Notes: generated by a model from the letters alone, not told the origin. Shown: positions 1 through 12,090, counted from the first letter of the stretch. The stretch is 64,000 nt of DNA from Babesia bovis T2Bo (GCF_000165395.2 NC_067396.1:930001-994000), one strand, 5' to 3'. Translations and numbers: made by a program.

Positions 1-1806
1 AAATCCTTTACTGCCAGGTGGTACCCCCTGTAGCATACCTTTCCTTGCTTGGTGAGTTCATTATCTTTGTTGCAATCTGTCTTTTCTTCTTTCTTCTTGC
101 CATAATTGGTGCACTTATTCTCCGCAGTACCAGCAGCAACTCCTCCGGCACCTACTACACCATTAGTCCATATAACTACCCCTAGGGCACTGTTGCGCCG
201 AAGGCGCCCCTATAGATCCCTGTCTATATCACTCACCTGTAGCAGGAGCACTTTCAATGCCACTGGTAGCTATGGTCCCCTGGATACCGATGAGTACCAG
301 TGGGCAGTAGCCACAGGCGGCCATTAGGTAGTGGGTAATACAGTCCCTCTTGAGGGTGGTATTGCCATTCTGCTCACCGTGAAGCACTATTTCCGTCGCT
401 GTTTCCTGTGGTTTGCCCTCTTTCCTAGGATACTTTTGTTGCATCCTCTCCACCAGTGCCTTGTATCCCTGACTATAGGGCAATGCACTTAGCCAGTATA
501 GGATCTCCCGGATTGTCCTAGGTTTCCTAGGATCACTAGATGGCGCCGAAGGCGCCACAGGTACTTTATTAGCCCCGGCACTACCTGCCCTGAAGTACCC
601 ACTGGCCAGGATGTGTAGTACCAATAGGGGGTAGTCCTTACAGATGGATTCAGTAGTACTCTTGGCAGCCTCCTTGGCCTTCTCATAGATTTCACTATAG
701 TACTCAGCTACACTACCTAGGGAACATTGGTACTATAGAGGAGGTGGACTTACCCTTAGTAGCACTGTCTCCCTGGAATTCCTTCCATTGGATACCATCC
801 TTTCCACTTGGATCCGTTCCCGATAGTAACTTTTGCACAAACTGCCCCGTCTTATCACCTACTCCACCATAAGTCCACATGACTACCCTAGGCAGTACTT
901 ACCTCCACTCCCCTGATTCAACCTCTCCAGGTCGTAGCCCATCGCCGCCATGAATGAGCCGAGACCGGCATCGGTACCATCTATCTTGTGCAAACTACTA
1001 TTCTTCCACCTATTGTCCTTGCCACCACTCCCCTTTCCTGTTAGGAATCCCAACTGACTGAGTCCACTCCAGATGAGACATACTGACCCTAGGAAAATAC
1101 GGGCCAGGAGGTGGACTTGATCTGCCTTGTCCGAGAGGGTGGGCCAGTAGTAGTCACCTTCAGTGTTGCTGCCACCACCAGAAGTGGCGGTCTTTTTGCA
1201 ATAGGCTGACAAGTAGCATTTTTGGCCAGCACTACTGGTACCACACTTGCCACAATCATGACAAGTAGTACCAGCACTACCACTGGTACTACAACAATTG
1301 GCACCAACACTACTACTACCAGTACATTTACACTCCCTTCCTATCCCATTACTCTCTCCACCTGTTCCTTTAAGACAACACGTATCCCCTTCCTGCCACC
1401 CAACCCACTTCTGTAGTCCCTGTGCCAACTGGTCTATCAGTGCCCTTATGACCTCGGTACCACCGGCGCAGGTAGTACTAGCAGTAGTGCTATCAGTGCT
1501 GCCACCATTAAGGAGTCCCAGGTCCGTGAGCACTGGATTGACAATGTCACTCTCCTGCTCTAGGAGTATGCCATCCCAGTACCTCTCAGAGCTGGGACCA
1601 GGGGACCCCGGGTCCTTGGCGTCATACAGTAGGTCCTTCACTGCCTTAGCGAGGAAACAGATGCAGCCGAATTGGGGCGGCGAAGCCGCCGCTGCATTCT
1701 TCTTACCATCCTTACCAGTTACCCTGAGGACCCAGTCAATGGCCTCCTTCAGGTTGGTAGGTGCTTGGGTGAGGCTGGAGTAAGGCCAGGTGGACTGTGT
1801 AGACAT
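1..1806 (-). CDS. ves1b: ves1β gene β1, 5' part (runs off left edge)
   Basis: Variant erythrocyte surface antigen, beta subunit; in Babesia this family is exported to the infected red-cell surface and undergoes antigenic variation. Exons by GT-AG and frame: 903-1806, 754-858, 237-716, 1-151 (about 2 nt short of its donor, judged from β3). Introns are 44, 37 and 85 nt, all phase 1. The start at 1806 is the first ATG before the family N-terminus (TNLKEAIDWVLRVTG); no signal peptide. Exon 1 carries the Cys-rich segment and the LARIFLGSVCLIWSG helix. Exon 3 carries RTIREILYWLSALPYSQ and CPLVLIGIQG. Oddity: the first intron present in β2, β3 and β4 is missing, and the junction codes straight through a GC-rich hairpin (1676-1690). 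At least 546 codons are visible. Divergent partner of α1. Confidence 0.85.
542..556. repeat. in-frame exonic mini-hairpin in β1
   Basis: GGCGCC-GAA-GGCGCC perfect 6-bp stem with a 3-nt loop, coding for APSAP between the FRAGSAGA and KPRTIREILYW segments. β2, β3 and β4 carry a 15-nt perfect hairpin at the same site, two of them with a different stem. Confidence 0.9.
1676..1690. repeat. in-frame exonic mini-hairpin in β1 exon 1
   Basis: GGCGGC-GAA-GCCGCC. This stem is not itself a palindrome, so the complementarity is a real inverted repeat. It lies where the other ves1β genes have their first intron and codes for an Ala/Pro-rich stretch. Confidence 0.85.
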
Positions 1807-2145
1807 TATGTCACCACCCCTTGTTTCGAGAGTGTCCAGTGAAGGTCAGTGGTAGTCAAGGTCAATGTATCGGGGTGGAATCCTAGGGAGGTGGAGCGCG
1901 CCGTAAAGAGATAGGGGCGCCTTCGGCGCGACAGTATTTTGGAGGCGCGCACTGGGAGTACAAGGATTCCACACTTACAACGGGATCATCTCAATGGCAC
2001 TACCTGGTGGAATCCCCTAGGACACTGTCGCGCCAAAGGCGCCCCTTCATTACGGCGCGCTCAGTATATATAGGATTCCACCCCGATAGCCACTCCACTC
2101 CCTCACCACTGTGAGTACTGCTGAGTACTCCTAGAAGCACTGACA
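1807..2145. promoter_or_regulatory. divergent β1/α1 quasi-palindromic intergenic promoter
   Basis: 339 bp between the two start codons. It holds GGTGGAATCC/GGATTCCACC blocks in inverted orientation at both ends, a TATATA-containing copy on the α side (about 2078), hairpins at about 1916 and 2031 (the second with loop AAA), and the central motif ACAACGGGATCA (1977-1988) found in all four intergenic regions. Inverted-repeat bidirectional promoters are known for B. bovis ves loci. The left arm is more diverged here than in the β2/α2 region. Confidence 0.75.
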
Positions 2146-5100
2146 ATGGCCGCCTCAATCACTTTCACGCCGAAGGCGTCACTAACAGACGCTCCCACCA
2201 ACCTGAAGGAGGCCATTGACTGGGTCCTGAGGGTAACTGGTAAGGATGGTAAGGCACTGAACAAGGAAACAGGTACGTTACCGTAGACATTACTGTGTTA
2301 TGCGCGCCGTATATAATAGTGGGCGCCTTCGGCGCCACAGTGCGTAGGTGGCGCGCTCCGTACTATATAGACTCACTATTTTACAGAATGCATATGTGGC
2401 CTGGCGGCGGCAGTGACTGACCTACTGCAGTCAGTACAACTGGAGTACCATGGTAAGTAACCAGTACTAGAAGTAGTACTATCTAGTACCACTACTGGTA
2501 TACAGTACCTCATGGTGTCCTATAGGCTATCAAGGTGATGTTAAGAATGGTACTACTGACAGCGGTGCCAACAATGGCGCCACCGAACAGCAAGTCATAG
2601 ACCACCTCAATGGACTTTTCTCCCTAGTCCAAGGACTAGGTGGTACTGCAGTGGTCCGGACTTATATAGACCAGCTGGCACAGGTACTCAGTGCACTCGT
2701 TGGGTGGAGTAAGATAGAGACGTGTGATAAGAGCAATGGCAAGTGTGGTGGCGATGAAAAACCACACGGCCAAGAGAGCTGCAAGTATCTCAAGGATGTA
2801 ACGCGGGATGATAGGTCATGTGACACATGTGGGTGTATGAAATGGGATGTGGCCGATGCGGACAATGAGAGTAAAGGACACCACCTGGGCAGGAGGTGTA
2901 CAAGGTGTAGTGGTGGTGGAAGTGATTGTACGTGTAAAGATGGTGAAGATCAGTGTGCTGTTGGCACAGAGTGTAAGTGCGCTAAAGCAGGCAAATGCTG
3001 CAAGTGTTGTTGTAATGGTAGATGTGGGAACTGTAAAAGGGAGTGTAGTTGTATAATCGAGGACGGGGTTGTTGGCCGTGATGAGTGTAACAGGGATAGC
3101 TACATGTCAGCGTACCCTAGTAGAACGGTGTTTATGAGGGAGTCATTCACGCAATCCAAGAGGGTAGACGTCAAACCATATTGGAAAGATTTAATAGATA
3201 TTCCTCCCGGAGACAATAGCTATGACACTACTGCCTCTGATAGACGTCACCAATGTGCCCAGACATTACTTGGGTCAGTATGTCTCATTTGGAGTGGCAT
3301 TACCTACTTATATTGGACTGGCAAGTATCACTGGAGTAGTCCCCGATGGAATAATCACATCCTGGACGGTAGTGGTCTAGATGATGGTACCCTATCACAG
3401 TGGCTACAGGCCCTAGGGTTTCCTAGGGATATGCTGAACAATAGTGGGCCACAGAATAGACTTGATAAGGTCATATGGGATGGACTTAATGATAAGTTGC
3501 TTCTAGGGTTTGCAGTGCCTAGTGGCCTTAATACTAGTGGTGTTGCCAATGACCATAATGGTAATACAGCCAGAAATCCGTTCAATATGAACTATGCCGG
3601 TTTTGTGCATACTGCACATAGGGATTCATTCAATGAACAAGCTATTGTGTTTAAAAATGACGGCTCTAGTACTACTGACACTAATCAACACAAGATCGGT
3701 GCCATTTTCAAGCTTTATATTCTATCATGTGCATATTTTACTGGATTACAGAAAAAGAGTAGTACCCAAAGCACTGCCCCTAGGAATCCCAAGACCATCC
3801 GGGATATCCTATACTGGCTAAGTGCATTGCCCTATAGCCCGGCATACCCCAAGATATTGATACATGGTAAGGATAGACTAAAAGAAGTGCTCAAGAAACC
3901 CGGAGAAACTGACTCTACCAATGGAGAGACACAACTCAAGTTCTATCAAACAGGTCTTAAACATCCCATTACCGTTGATGAATACAACCTATTTGCCCAC
4001 TTCCAAGCAGTGACCCAGTATTGTCCACTGGTCCTCATCGGTATCCAGGGTGGTCTCAAAGGCACTGACAAAACACTAGAACCTGCCATTCACGCCCTCT
4101 ACGCCAACACGGAATGCAACTTCACCTATCCCACTGTGTCCATTCAAGCATACAACCAGGTGGTACACTACATTAGGGCTCTGTTCTACCAACTCTATTT
4201 CCTTAGGAAACAATGTGCAGTGAAAGTTACTTGTGGAGGTAAATGGCGTGAGTGTAGGTATGGTAGTGGAGTGCTTGGAAAGGATGTAGTTAGCTGGATG
4301 TGCCTGGGGTGTAACCCCATGGAGCATGATAGAAAGGGGAGGGTAGAGAAGGTAAAGGATGGGTTAGATGGGGTGAAGGAAGGGGCAGACAGTGTTGCAG
4401 CGAAGGTCAAGGCACTACTAGAGGCTATTGGTGAAGTGGTGGTACAATTGGGTAATGCCCAAGAGGCATTGGAAAAGAAGGCTGAGAATAAAGCGATAGA
4501 GGGGGTGAAGGGGGCACTAGAGAAGGCTAAGAAGGAACTAGAGGGGGCTAAGGGAGAGGAGGATGATGGTGTGCTAACGGCTTTATATGCGAAACTAGAG
4601 GAGGAGGGAGTGGAGTGGCATGGGCAAGAGGAACTTGTTAATGCTAGGGAGAAAATAAAGGAGTTGACGAAGAATGATAATGGAGGGTTACTAAAGGGTT
4701 TGTTAGATAAACTTGACGCAGCTAAAGGTAACGATTTTGATCAAGCTAAAAATGCAGGGAGTTCTGCTATCCATAAGGTACAGGAGATACTGACACCACT
4801 AAAGAATGGGCTTGAAGCAGCGGTCAAGACGGATATGAAGGAAGAGCTGAATGGTCACCAAGAAACACTATTAGATGCCACAAGAAAAATCATCTCCATC
4901 TACACCACCGCAAAGTGCAGTGCCTGTCAAGATCACTCCAACAAATGTGGCAAAACACCAAAGCCCACGACCTGTCCAACATGCCACCAACCCACCACCA
5001 CTGGTGTCCCCTCCCCCCTCCAGGCATTCCTGGAGGACCGGTTACCAGGCTTCAGTTGTCAAGAAGTGGTGAACGATGAAAATGACACTCCAAACTACCC

Positions 5101-6346
5101 ACCCGCTGCATCCCACCTAGGACACTGCAATGGCTCAGGCCAGTGCTGCCCCTTGCCCATGGGATTTAGAAATAACTTCCATAAGGGCAGCACCAGTGAT
5201 AGTACCGGCGCCAGGCTCTACGGCATCCTCTACTTCTTTAGTAATGAGAACATGATGCAGTCTTGCGTTTATACACTAGTGAGGGTCACAGCAGCTCTCA
5301 GTGCTACGACACCACAGGTATTGGGTGACGTCTTTGGGTTCTTTAGGGGTGGTGTGGGAAACAAGGAAAGGGGGAAGCCACAGAAGGGAGAGGAGACCAG
5401 TTGTGAGCACACCAAGGACCCATCTACGAAAGGAGCTGATGACTACTTTTGCGGCTGGTGCGCCTCTGGGTTACGGGAAGAGGTAAAGAAGATAGAGTGG
5501 ATCCAAAAGATAACGGGTGGTGACGACTACAGGGAGAGTGTCGGTAAAGCGTTAAGAGATATTAAGGGCAGTGACAGCACTGCTACTACCACTGCATATT
5601 CCAGCACTGGTACCACCACTACTTCCCTCTCGGCACTGACCAAGGACTCAGAATACCTCTCCCCCCTAACCGGTGAACTGTACACCGCAGTGAGTGCCAC
5701 ATTCGGTAACACATACCTCTCATGGGTACTCTATCTATCAGATGCACTTCATTGGGGATTACAGTCACTGTCTGAGGCATTCCAACAGATTGAATGCCGG
5801 GGCTGCAAAGGACAATGTGACCCCAATAAGTGCAGGAAGGGAGAACACGGTAGCAATGGCGGTGGACAGTGTGGATGCCAATCAATCGTATCATGTACCG
5901 GGGTACTACCAGTGTTGTATAGACATGGCTTCAGTTACGGTAACCCATTCAATCTGGAGGGGTACCAGCAGAAGGATGGAAGCAAAGAGGGGGATTATAG
6001 CATAGAGAACACGAAGACTACTAAGCACTGTCACGAGTTCCTAGAAAGTCTAAGCAAAGTACTAGATGATAAGCAGGCCACCTCTCAGGACCACCCCCTA
6101 ACCAATCTCCTCTCCCAGGTCGGCCAGCTCCAATACGACATACGGCTCCCCTGGATATTTGCACTGACCATGGCCTGGCTAGTGGCGGTACTGTACCTTG
6201 CCTTTGGTGCCATATGGCCACTGGACTGGACTCATATGAGGTCGCATTGGTTACGGGGTGGAGAACACCAGTGGCAATGTATGTGGTATAAGGTTATGAC
6301 GGGACGCAAAGGAGTGGAACTGGTGGAGTATTTGGGTAGAAAATAG
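2146..6346 (+). CDS. ves1a: ves1α gene α1, intact
   Basis: VESA1 alpha subunit, a clonally variant infected-erythrocyte surface protein. Exons 2146-2272, 2387-2452, 2526-6346; both introns phase 1; 1337 codons. No signal peptide, as usual for the family. Order: TNLKEAIDWVLRVTG near residue 20; Cys/Lys-rich block about residues 214-239 (CKCAKAGKCCKCCC); GSVCLIWSG helix; REILYW(L/M)SALPYS and CPLVLIGIQG; YQLYFLRKQC; Lys/Glu-rich predicted coiled coil about 667-853; SPLQAFLEDRLPGFSC; FFSNENMMQSCVYTLVRVTAAL; CTGVLPVLYRHGFSYG; transmembrane segment about 1272-1297 and a 38-residue tail ending EYLGRK (EYFGRK/R elsewhere). Exon 1 contains a coding hairpin, ACGCC-GAA-GGCGT (2167-2179). Intron 1 contains a GCGCGCC-bounded element with a nested hairpin. 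Six 3'-end modules lie downstream. Confidence 0.92.
2302..2355. repeat. GCGCGCC-bounded element with nested hairpin (α1 intron 1)
   Basis: Inverted GCGCGCC/GGCGCGC ends enclose the hairpin at 2322-2336. The homologous intron of α3 (42089-42144) is also filled; those of α2 and α4 have the outer element without the hairpin. Confidence 0.8.
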
Positions 6347-7036
6347 TGGCGCCTTCGGCGCAACGGTGCTTTAATGTGGTAGTTAGTATCGGGGGTAGTA
6401 ATGTGGAGCAGTCTAGTGGTAGAGTTAGAGGACCAATGATACTCATAAGGTATACATAGAGTTATAGTGGCAATGTTAGTAAAGGTTTAGTACTGGTTTT
6501 ATTAAAATTTTGGGTCGTACGATCAGTACAAGCTTAGTAGTGGTCTAGGTAAAGGTTTGGCATTAGATGTGATAAATGTTTCATAGAATCTTAGTGGCAC
6601 TTTTGGTAAAAGTTTCACAGAAGTTTAGTAGTAGTTTTCGTGAATGTTTAGTATAACTTTGGTAAAAGTTTCACAGAAAAGTAGTAGCACTTTTGCTGAA
6701 AGTTTAGTTTAACTTTGGCAAAAGTTTCATACAAGTTTAGTAATAGTTTTGGTGAATGTTTGGTATAACTTTGGCAAATGTTTCACAGAAGTTTAGTAAT
6801 AGTTTTGGTGAATGTTTGGTATAACTTTGGTAAAGGTTTCACAGAAGTTTAGTAATAGTTTTGGTGAATGTTTGGTATAACTTTGGTAAAGGTTTCACAA
6901 AAGTTTAGTAATAGTTTTGGTGAATGTTTGGTATAAAAGTAGTAGCTGTTGGGGGTGGTATATGGATGAGATTACAGAATGTATTGCTTGGATTTTCGTA
7001 GCAATGTTGGTAAAGAACTCATAGAGTTTTGGTGCA
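6347..7036 (+). repeat. post-ves1α flank and sense-oriented 34-bp spacer repeats
   Basis: Directly after the stop is the hairpin GGCGCC-TTC-GGCGC, then a ~300-bp flank (TCGGGGGTAGTAATGTGG, GTAGAGTTAGAGGACCAATG, ATACTCATAAGGTATACATA) that recurs after nearly every ves1α copy and module. It is followed by degenerate AGTAGTAGCRTTTTTGG / GTTTCACAGAAG spacer repeats and the module head at about 6946 (CTGTTGGGGGTGGTATATGG). No gene seen. Confidence 0.8.
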
Positions 7037-7312
7037 GTGATCACGACAAAGAGTACCACTCCCCTCACCAATCTCCTTACCCAGGTCGGCAAACTCCAAT
7101 ACGACATACGCCTCCCCTGGATCTTTGTCCTCACGTTAGCCTGGCTAGTAGCAGTACTCTACCTTGCCTTTGGAGCCATATGGCCATTGGACTGGACTCA
7201 TATGAGGTCGCATTGGTTACGGGGTGGAGAACACCAGTGGCAATGTATGTGGTATAAGGTTATGACGGGACGCAAAGGAGTGGAACTGGTGGAGTATTTT
7301 GGGAGGAAGTAG
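7037..7312 (+). pseudogene. ves1α 3'-end module 1 (TM + tail, no ATG)
   Basis: Codes for the last ~91 residues of ves1α: LTNLL(S/T)QVGKLQYDIRL, transmembrane segment, THMRSHWLRGG tail, ending EYFGRK. Homology to the full genes starts sharply at GCAGTGATC. An in-frame TAG lies five codons upstream and there is no ATG start. Probably a sequence donor or a terminal-exon remnant. Confidence 0.8.
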
Positions 7313-7891
7313 TGGTGACGTAGTGGCGCCTTCGGCGCAACGGTGCTATAATGTGGTAGTTAGTATCGGGGGTAGTAATGTGGAGCAGTCTAGTGGTAGA
7401 GTTAGAGCACCAATGATACTCATAAGGTATACATAGAGTTATAGTGGCAGTGTTAGTAAAGGTTTAGTACTGGTTTTATTAAAATTTTGGCTCGTACGTT
7501 CAGTACAACCTTAGTAGTGGTCTAGGTAGAGGTTTGGCATTAGATGTGATAAGTGTTTCACAGAACTTTAGTGGCACTTTTGGTAAAGGGTTCACAGAAA
7601 AATAGTAGCAGTTTTGCTGAAAGTTTAGTATAACTTTGGCAAAAGTTTCACAGAAGTTTAGTAGCATTTTTGTTGAAAGTTTAGTAAAAAAGTAGTGGCA
7701 GTTTTGGTAAAAGTTTCACATAAAAGTAGTAGCAGTTTTGGCAAATGTTTCACAAAAGTTTAGTAATAGTTTTGGTGAATGTTTGGTATAAAAGTAGTAC
7801 CTGTTGGGGGTGGTATATGGATGAGATTACAGAGTGTATTGCTTAGATTTTCGTAGCAATGTTGGTAAAGGACTCATAGAGTTTTGGTGCA

Positions 7892-8167
7892 GTGATCAAG
7901 ACAGAGAGTACCACTCCCCTCACCAATCTCCTCTCCCAAGTCGGCCAGCTCCAATACGACATACGGCTCCCCTGGATCTTTGTCCTCACGGTGGCCTGGC
8001 TAGTAGCGGTACTATATCTAGCATTTGGTGCCATATGGCCACTGGACTGGACACATATGAGGTCGCATTGGTTACGGGGTGGAGAGCACCAGTGGCAATG
8101 TATGTGGTATAAGGTGATGACAGATAGGAAGGGGGTGGAGTTGATAGAGTATTTTGGTAGGAGGTAG
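7892..8167 (+). pseudogene. ves1α 3'-end module 2
   Basis: Same extent as module 1 but begins IKTESTT, has VGQLQ before the membrane helix, and a tail with MTDRKGVELIEYFGRR. The post-ves1α flank and hairpin follow it; spacer repeats at 7313-7800 precede it. No ATG start. Confidence 0.8.
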
Positions 8168-8643
8168 TGGTGACGTAGTGGCGCCTTCGGCGCAACAGTG
8201 CTTTAATGTGGTAGTTAGTATCGGGGGTAGTAATGTGGAGCAGTCTAGTGGTAGAGTTAGAGGACCAATGATACTCATAAGGTATACATAGAGTTATAGT
8301 GGCAGTGTTAGTAAAGGTTTAGTACTGGTTTTATTAAAATTTTGGCTCGTACGTTCAGTACAAGCTTAGTAGGATTTTGGTAGAGGTTTGGCATTAGATG
8401 TGATAAATGTTTCATAGAACTTTAGTGGCACTTTTGGTAAAGGGTTCACAGAAAAATAGTAGCACTATTGCTGGAAGTTTAGTATAACTTTGGTAAAAGT
8501 TTCACAAAAGTTTAGTAATAGTTTTGGTGAATGTTTAGTATAAAAGTAGTAGCTGTTGGGGGTAATAAATGGATGAGATTACAGAGTGTATTGCTTAGAT
8601 TTTCGTAGCAATGTTGGTAAAGGACTCATAGAGTTTTGGTGCA

Positions 8644-8919
8644 GTGATCAAGACAGAGAGTACCACTCCCCTCACCAATCTCCTCTCCCAAGTCGGCCAG
8701 CTCCAATACGACATACGGCTCCCCTGGATCTTTGTCCTCACGATAGCCTGGCTAGTAGCGGTGTTCTACCTAGCCTTTGGTGCCATATGGCCACTGGATT
8801 GGACACATATGAGGTCACATTGGTTACGGGGTGGAGAACACCAGTGGCAGTGTATGTGGTATAAGGTGATGACGGGGAGGAAGGGAATGGAATTGGTGGA
8901 GTATTTTGGTAGGAGGTAG
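8644..8919 (+). pseudogene. ves1α 3'-end module 3
   Basis: IKTESTT start, VLTIAWLVAVFYL helix variant, tail GRKGMELVEYFGRR. Preceded by the standard head (about 8550) and followed by hairpin and flank. No ATG start. Confidence 0.8.
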
Positions 8920-10278
8920 TGGCAAAGTAGTGGCGCCTTCGGCGCAACAGTGATATAATGTGGTAGTTAGTATCGGGGGTAGTAATGTGGAGCAGTCTAG
9001 TGGTAGAGTTAGAGGACCAATGATACTCATAAGGTATACATAGAGTTATAGTGGCAATGTTAGTAAAGGTTTAGTACTGGTTTTATTAAAATTTTGGGCC
9101 GTACGTTCAGTACAAGCTTAGTAGGATTTGGTAGAGGTTTGGCATTAGATGTGATAAATGTTTCATAGAACTTTAGTGGCACTTTTGGTAAAGGGTTCAC
9201 AGAAAAATAGTAGCAGTTTTGGTGAATGCTTGGTATAACTTTGGTAAAAGTTTCAAGGAAGTTTAGTAGCATTTTTGTTGAAAGTTTAGTAAAAAAGTAG
9301 TGGCAGTTTTGGCAAATGTTTCACAGAAGTTTAGTAATAGTTTTGGTGAATGTTTAGTAATAGTTTTGGTGAATGTTTGGTATAAAAGTAGTAGCAATGC
9401 TAGTGAAGGTTTGGTATAACTTTGGTAAAAGTTTCGTGGAAAAGTAGTAGCAATGCTAGTGAAGGTTTGGTATAACTTTGGCAAATGTTTCACAAAAGTT
9501 TAGTAATAATTTTGGTGAAAGTTTGGTATAACTTTGGCAAATGTTTCACAAAAGTTTAGCAGCACTTTTGCTGAAAGTTTAGTATAACTTTGGTAAAAGT
9601 TTCACAAAAGTTTAGTAATAGTTTTGGTGAATGTTTGGTATAAAAGTAGTAGCAATGCTAGTGAAGGTTTGGTATAACTTTGGTAAAAGTTTCGTGGAAA
9701 AGTAGTAGCAGTTTTGGTAAAGGTTTGATAGAAAAGTAGTAGCAGTTTTGGCAAAGGTTTCATAGAAGAGTACTAGCGTTTTTGCTAAAGGTTTCACAGA
9801 AAAGTAGTAGCAGTTTTGGTAAAAGTTTCACAGAAAAGTAGTAGCATTTTGGTAAAAGTTTCATAGAAAAGTAGTGGCACTTTTGGTAAAAGTTTCAGAG
9901 AAAAGTAGTAGTATTTTTGGTAAAGGTTTCATAGAAAAGTAGTAGCAGTTTTGCTAAAGGTTTCACAGAAAAGTAGTAGCAGTTTTGGCAGGGGTTTCAT
10001 AGAAAAGTAGTAGCAGTTTTGGTAAAAGTTTCATAGAAAAGTAGTAGCAATGCTAGTAAAGGTTTCACAGAAAAGTAGTAGCGTTTTTGGCAGGGGTTTC
10101 ACAGAAAAGTAGTAGCGGTTTTGGTAAACATTTCACAGAAATGTAGTAGCATTTTGGCAGGGGTTTCATAGAAAAGTAGTAGCGGTTTTGGCAGGGGTTT
10201 CACAGAAAAGTGGTAGCGTTTTTGGCAGGGGTTTCACAGAAAAGTAGTAGCTGTTAGGGGTATTAAATGGTGATGTAG
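8920..10278 (+). repeat. long run of ~34-bp spacer repeats between modules
   Basis: After the post-ves1α flank (to about 9190) comes more than 1 kb of AAAAGTAGTAGC / TTTTGGYAAAAG / GTTTCACAGA units. It is the reverse complement of the repeats on the ves1β side (15540-16380), so this repeat runs in gene sense beside both families. No gene seen. Confidence 0.85.
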
Positions 10279-10598
10279 GTCAGAAGAAGCAGTGCCACGA
10301 CTTCCTGGAAACCTTGAAGGGTATCATAAAAGAAGATAGTGATACTCCTTTCAAGAAACTCACCAACTCAATCAACCAACTAATCTACACCACCAGGCTC
10401 CCCTGGATCTTTGTTCTCACGTTAGACTGGCTAGTAGCGGTACTCTACCTTGCCTTTGGAGCCATATGGCCACTGGACTGGACACATATGAGGTCACACT
10501 GGTTACGGGGTGGAGCACACCAGTGGCAATGTATGTGGTATAAGGTTATGACGGGACGCAAAGGAATGGAATTGGTGGAGTATTTTGGTAGGAGGTAG
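10279..10598 (+). pseudogene. β-head/α-tail chimeric terminal exon
   Basis: The 5' part is a ves1β last exon: TGATGTAG acceptor, phase 1, CHDFLETL then INQLIYTTRLPWIF. The 3' part is ves1α (THMRSHWLRGG, EYFGRR). The junction falls in the transmembrane coding sequence. The frame is open from acceptor to stop. The helix has Asp where all others have Ala (LTLDWLVAV). It is orphaned on the ves1α side, with no ves1β donor upstream in cis. Confidence 0.8.
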
Positions 10599-11186
10599 TG
10601 GTGACGTAGTGGCGCCTTCGGCGCAACAGTGCTATAATGTGGTAGTTAGTATCGGGGGTAGTAATGTGGAGCAGTCTAGTGGTAGAGTTAGAGGACCAAT
10701 GATACTCATAAGGTATACATAGAGTTATAGTGGCAATGTTAGTAAAGGTTTAGTACTGGTTTTATTAAAATTTTGGGTCGTACGTTCAGTACAAGCTTAG
10801 TAGGATTTTGGTTGAGGTTTGGCATTAGATGTGATAAATGTTTCATAGAACTTTAGTGGCACTTTTGGTAAAGGGTTCACAGAAAAATAGTAGCAGTTTT
10901 GGTGAATGTTTGGTATAACTTTGGCAAATGTTTCACAGAAGTTTAGTAGCACTTTTGCTGAAAGTTTAGTATAACTTTGGCAAATGTTTCACAAAAGTTT
11001 AGTAGCACTTTTGCTGAAAGTTTAGTATAACTTTGGCAAATGTTTCACAGAAGTTTAGTAGCACTTTTGCTGAAAGTTTAGTATAAAAGTAGTAGTTGTT
11101 GGGGGTGGTATATGGATGAGATTACAGAGTGTGTTGCTTGGATTTTCGTAGCAATGTTGGTAAAGGACTCATAGAGTTTTGGTGCA

Positions 11187-11489
11187 GTGATCGAGAACCA
11201 GAAGGAAGTCGATCAGAAGGGCCAGGACATCAAGCACCCCCTGACAAAGTTACTATCAGAAGTCGGCAAGCTCCAATACGACATACGGCTCCCCTGGATC
11301 TTTGTCCTCACGATAGCCTGGCTAGTAGCGGTGTTCTACCTAGCCTTTGGTGCCATATGGCCACTGGATTGGACACATATGAGGTCACATTGGTTACGGG
11401 GTGGAGAACACCAGTGGCAGTGTATGTGGTATAAGGTGATGACGGGGAGGAAGGGAATGGAATTGGTGGAGTATTTTGGTAGGAGGTAG
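11187..11489 (+). pseudogene. ves1α 3'-end module 5, long form
   Basis: Nine codons longer than the others before the helix (IENQKEVDQKGQDIKHPLTK), resembling the variable linker of full genes (compare EHPLTKLLSEVGK in α4). From the helix on it matches module 3 almost exactly. No ATG start; head at about 11095. Confidence 0.8.
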
Positions 11490-12090
11490 TGGCAAAGTAG
11501 TGGCGCCTTCGGCGCAACAGTGATATAATGTGGTAGTTAGTATCGGGGGTAGTAATGTGGAGCAGTCTAGTGGTAGAGTTAGAGGACCAATGATACTCAT
11601 AAGGTATACATAGAGTTATAGTGGCAATGTTAGTAAAGGTTTAGTACTGGTTTTATTAAAATTTTGGGTCGTACGTCCAGTACAAGCTTAGTAGGATTTT
11701 GGTAGAGGTTTGGCATTAGATGTGATAAATGTTTCATAGAACCTTAGTGGCACTTTTGGCAAATATTTCACAGAAGTTTAGTAGCACTTTTGCTGAATGT
11801 TTAGTAAAAAAGTAGTGGCAGTTTTGGCAAATGTTTCACAGAAGTTTAGTAGCACCTTTGCTGAAAGTTTGGTATAACTGTGGCAAATGTTTCACAGAAA
11901 ACTAGTAGCAGTTTTGGTGAATGTTTGGTATAACTTTGGCAAATGTTTCACAGAAGTTTAGTAATAGTTTTGTTAAATGTTTGGTATAAAAGTAGTAGTT
12001 GTTAGGGTTGGTGATATGGATAGGATTACACAGTGTATTGCTTGGATTTTCGTAGCAATGTTGGTAAAGGACTCATAGAGTTTTGGTGCA

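Noticed and set aside
6979..7257. Repeated ~92-codon frame starting MYCLDFRSNVGK over each ves1α module
   Set aside because: It is the +1 shadow of the module's ves1α frame; it recurs because the DNA recurs, and it reads the membrane helix code out of frame.
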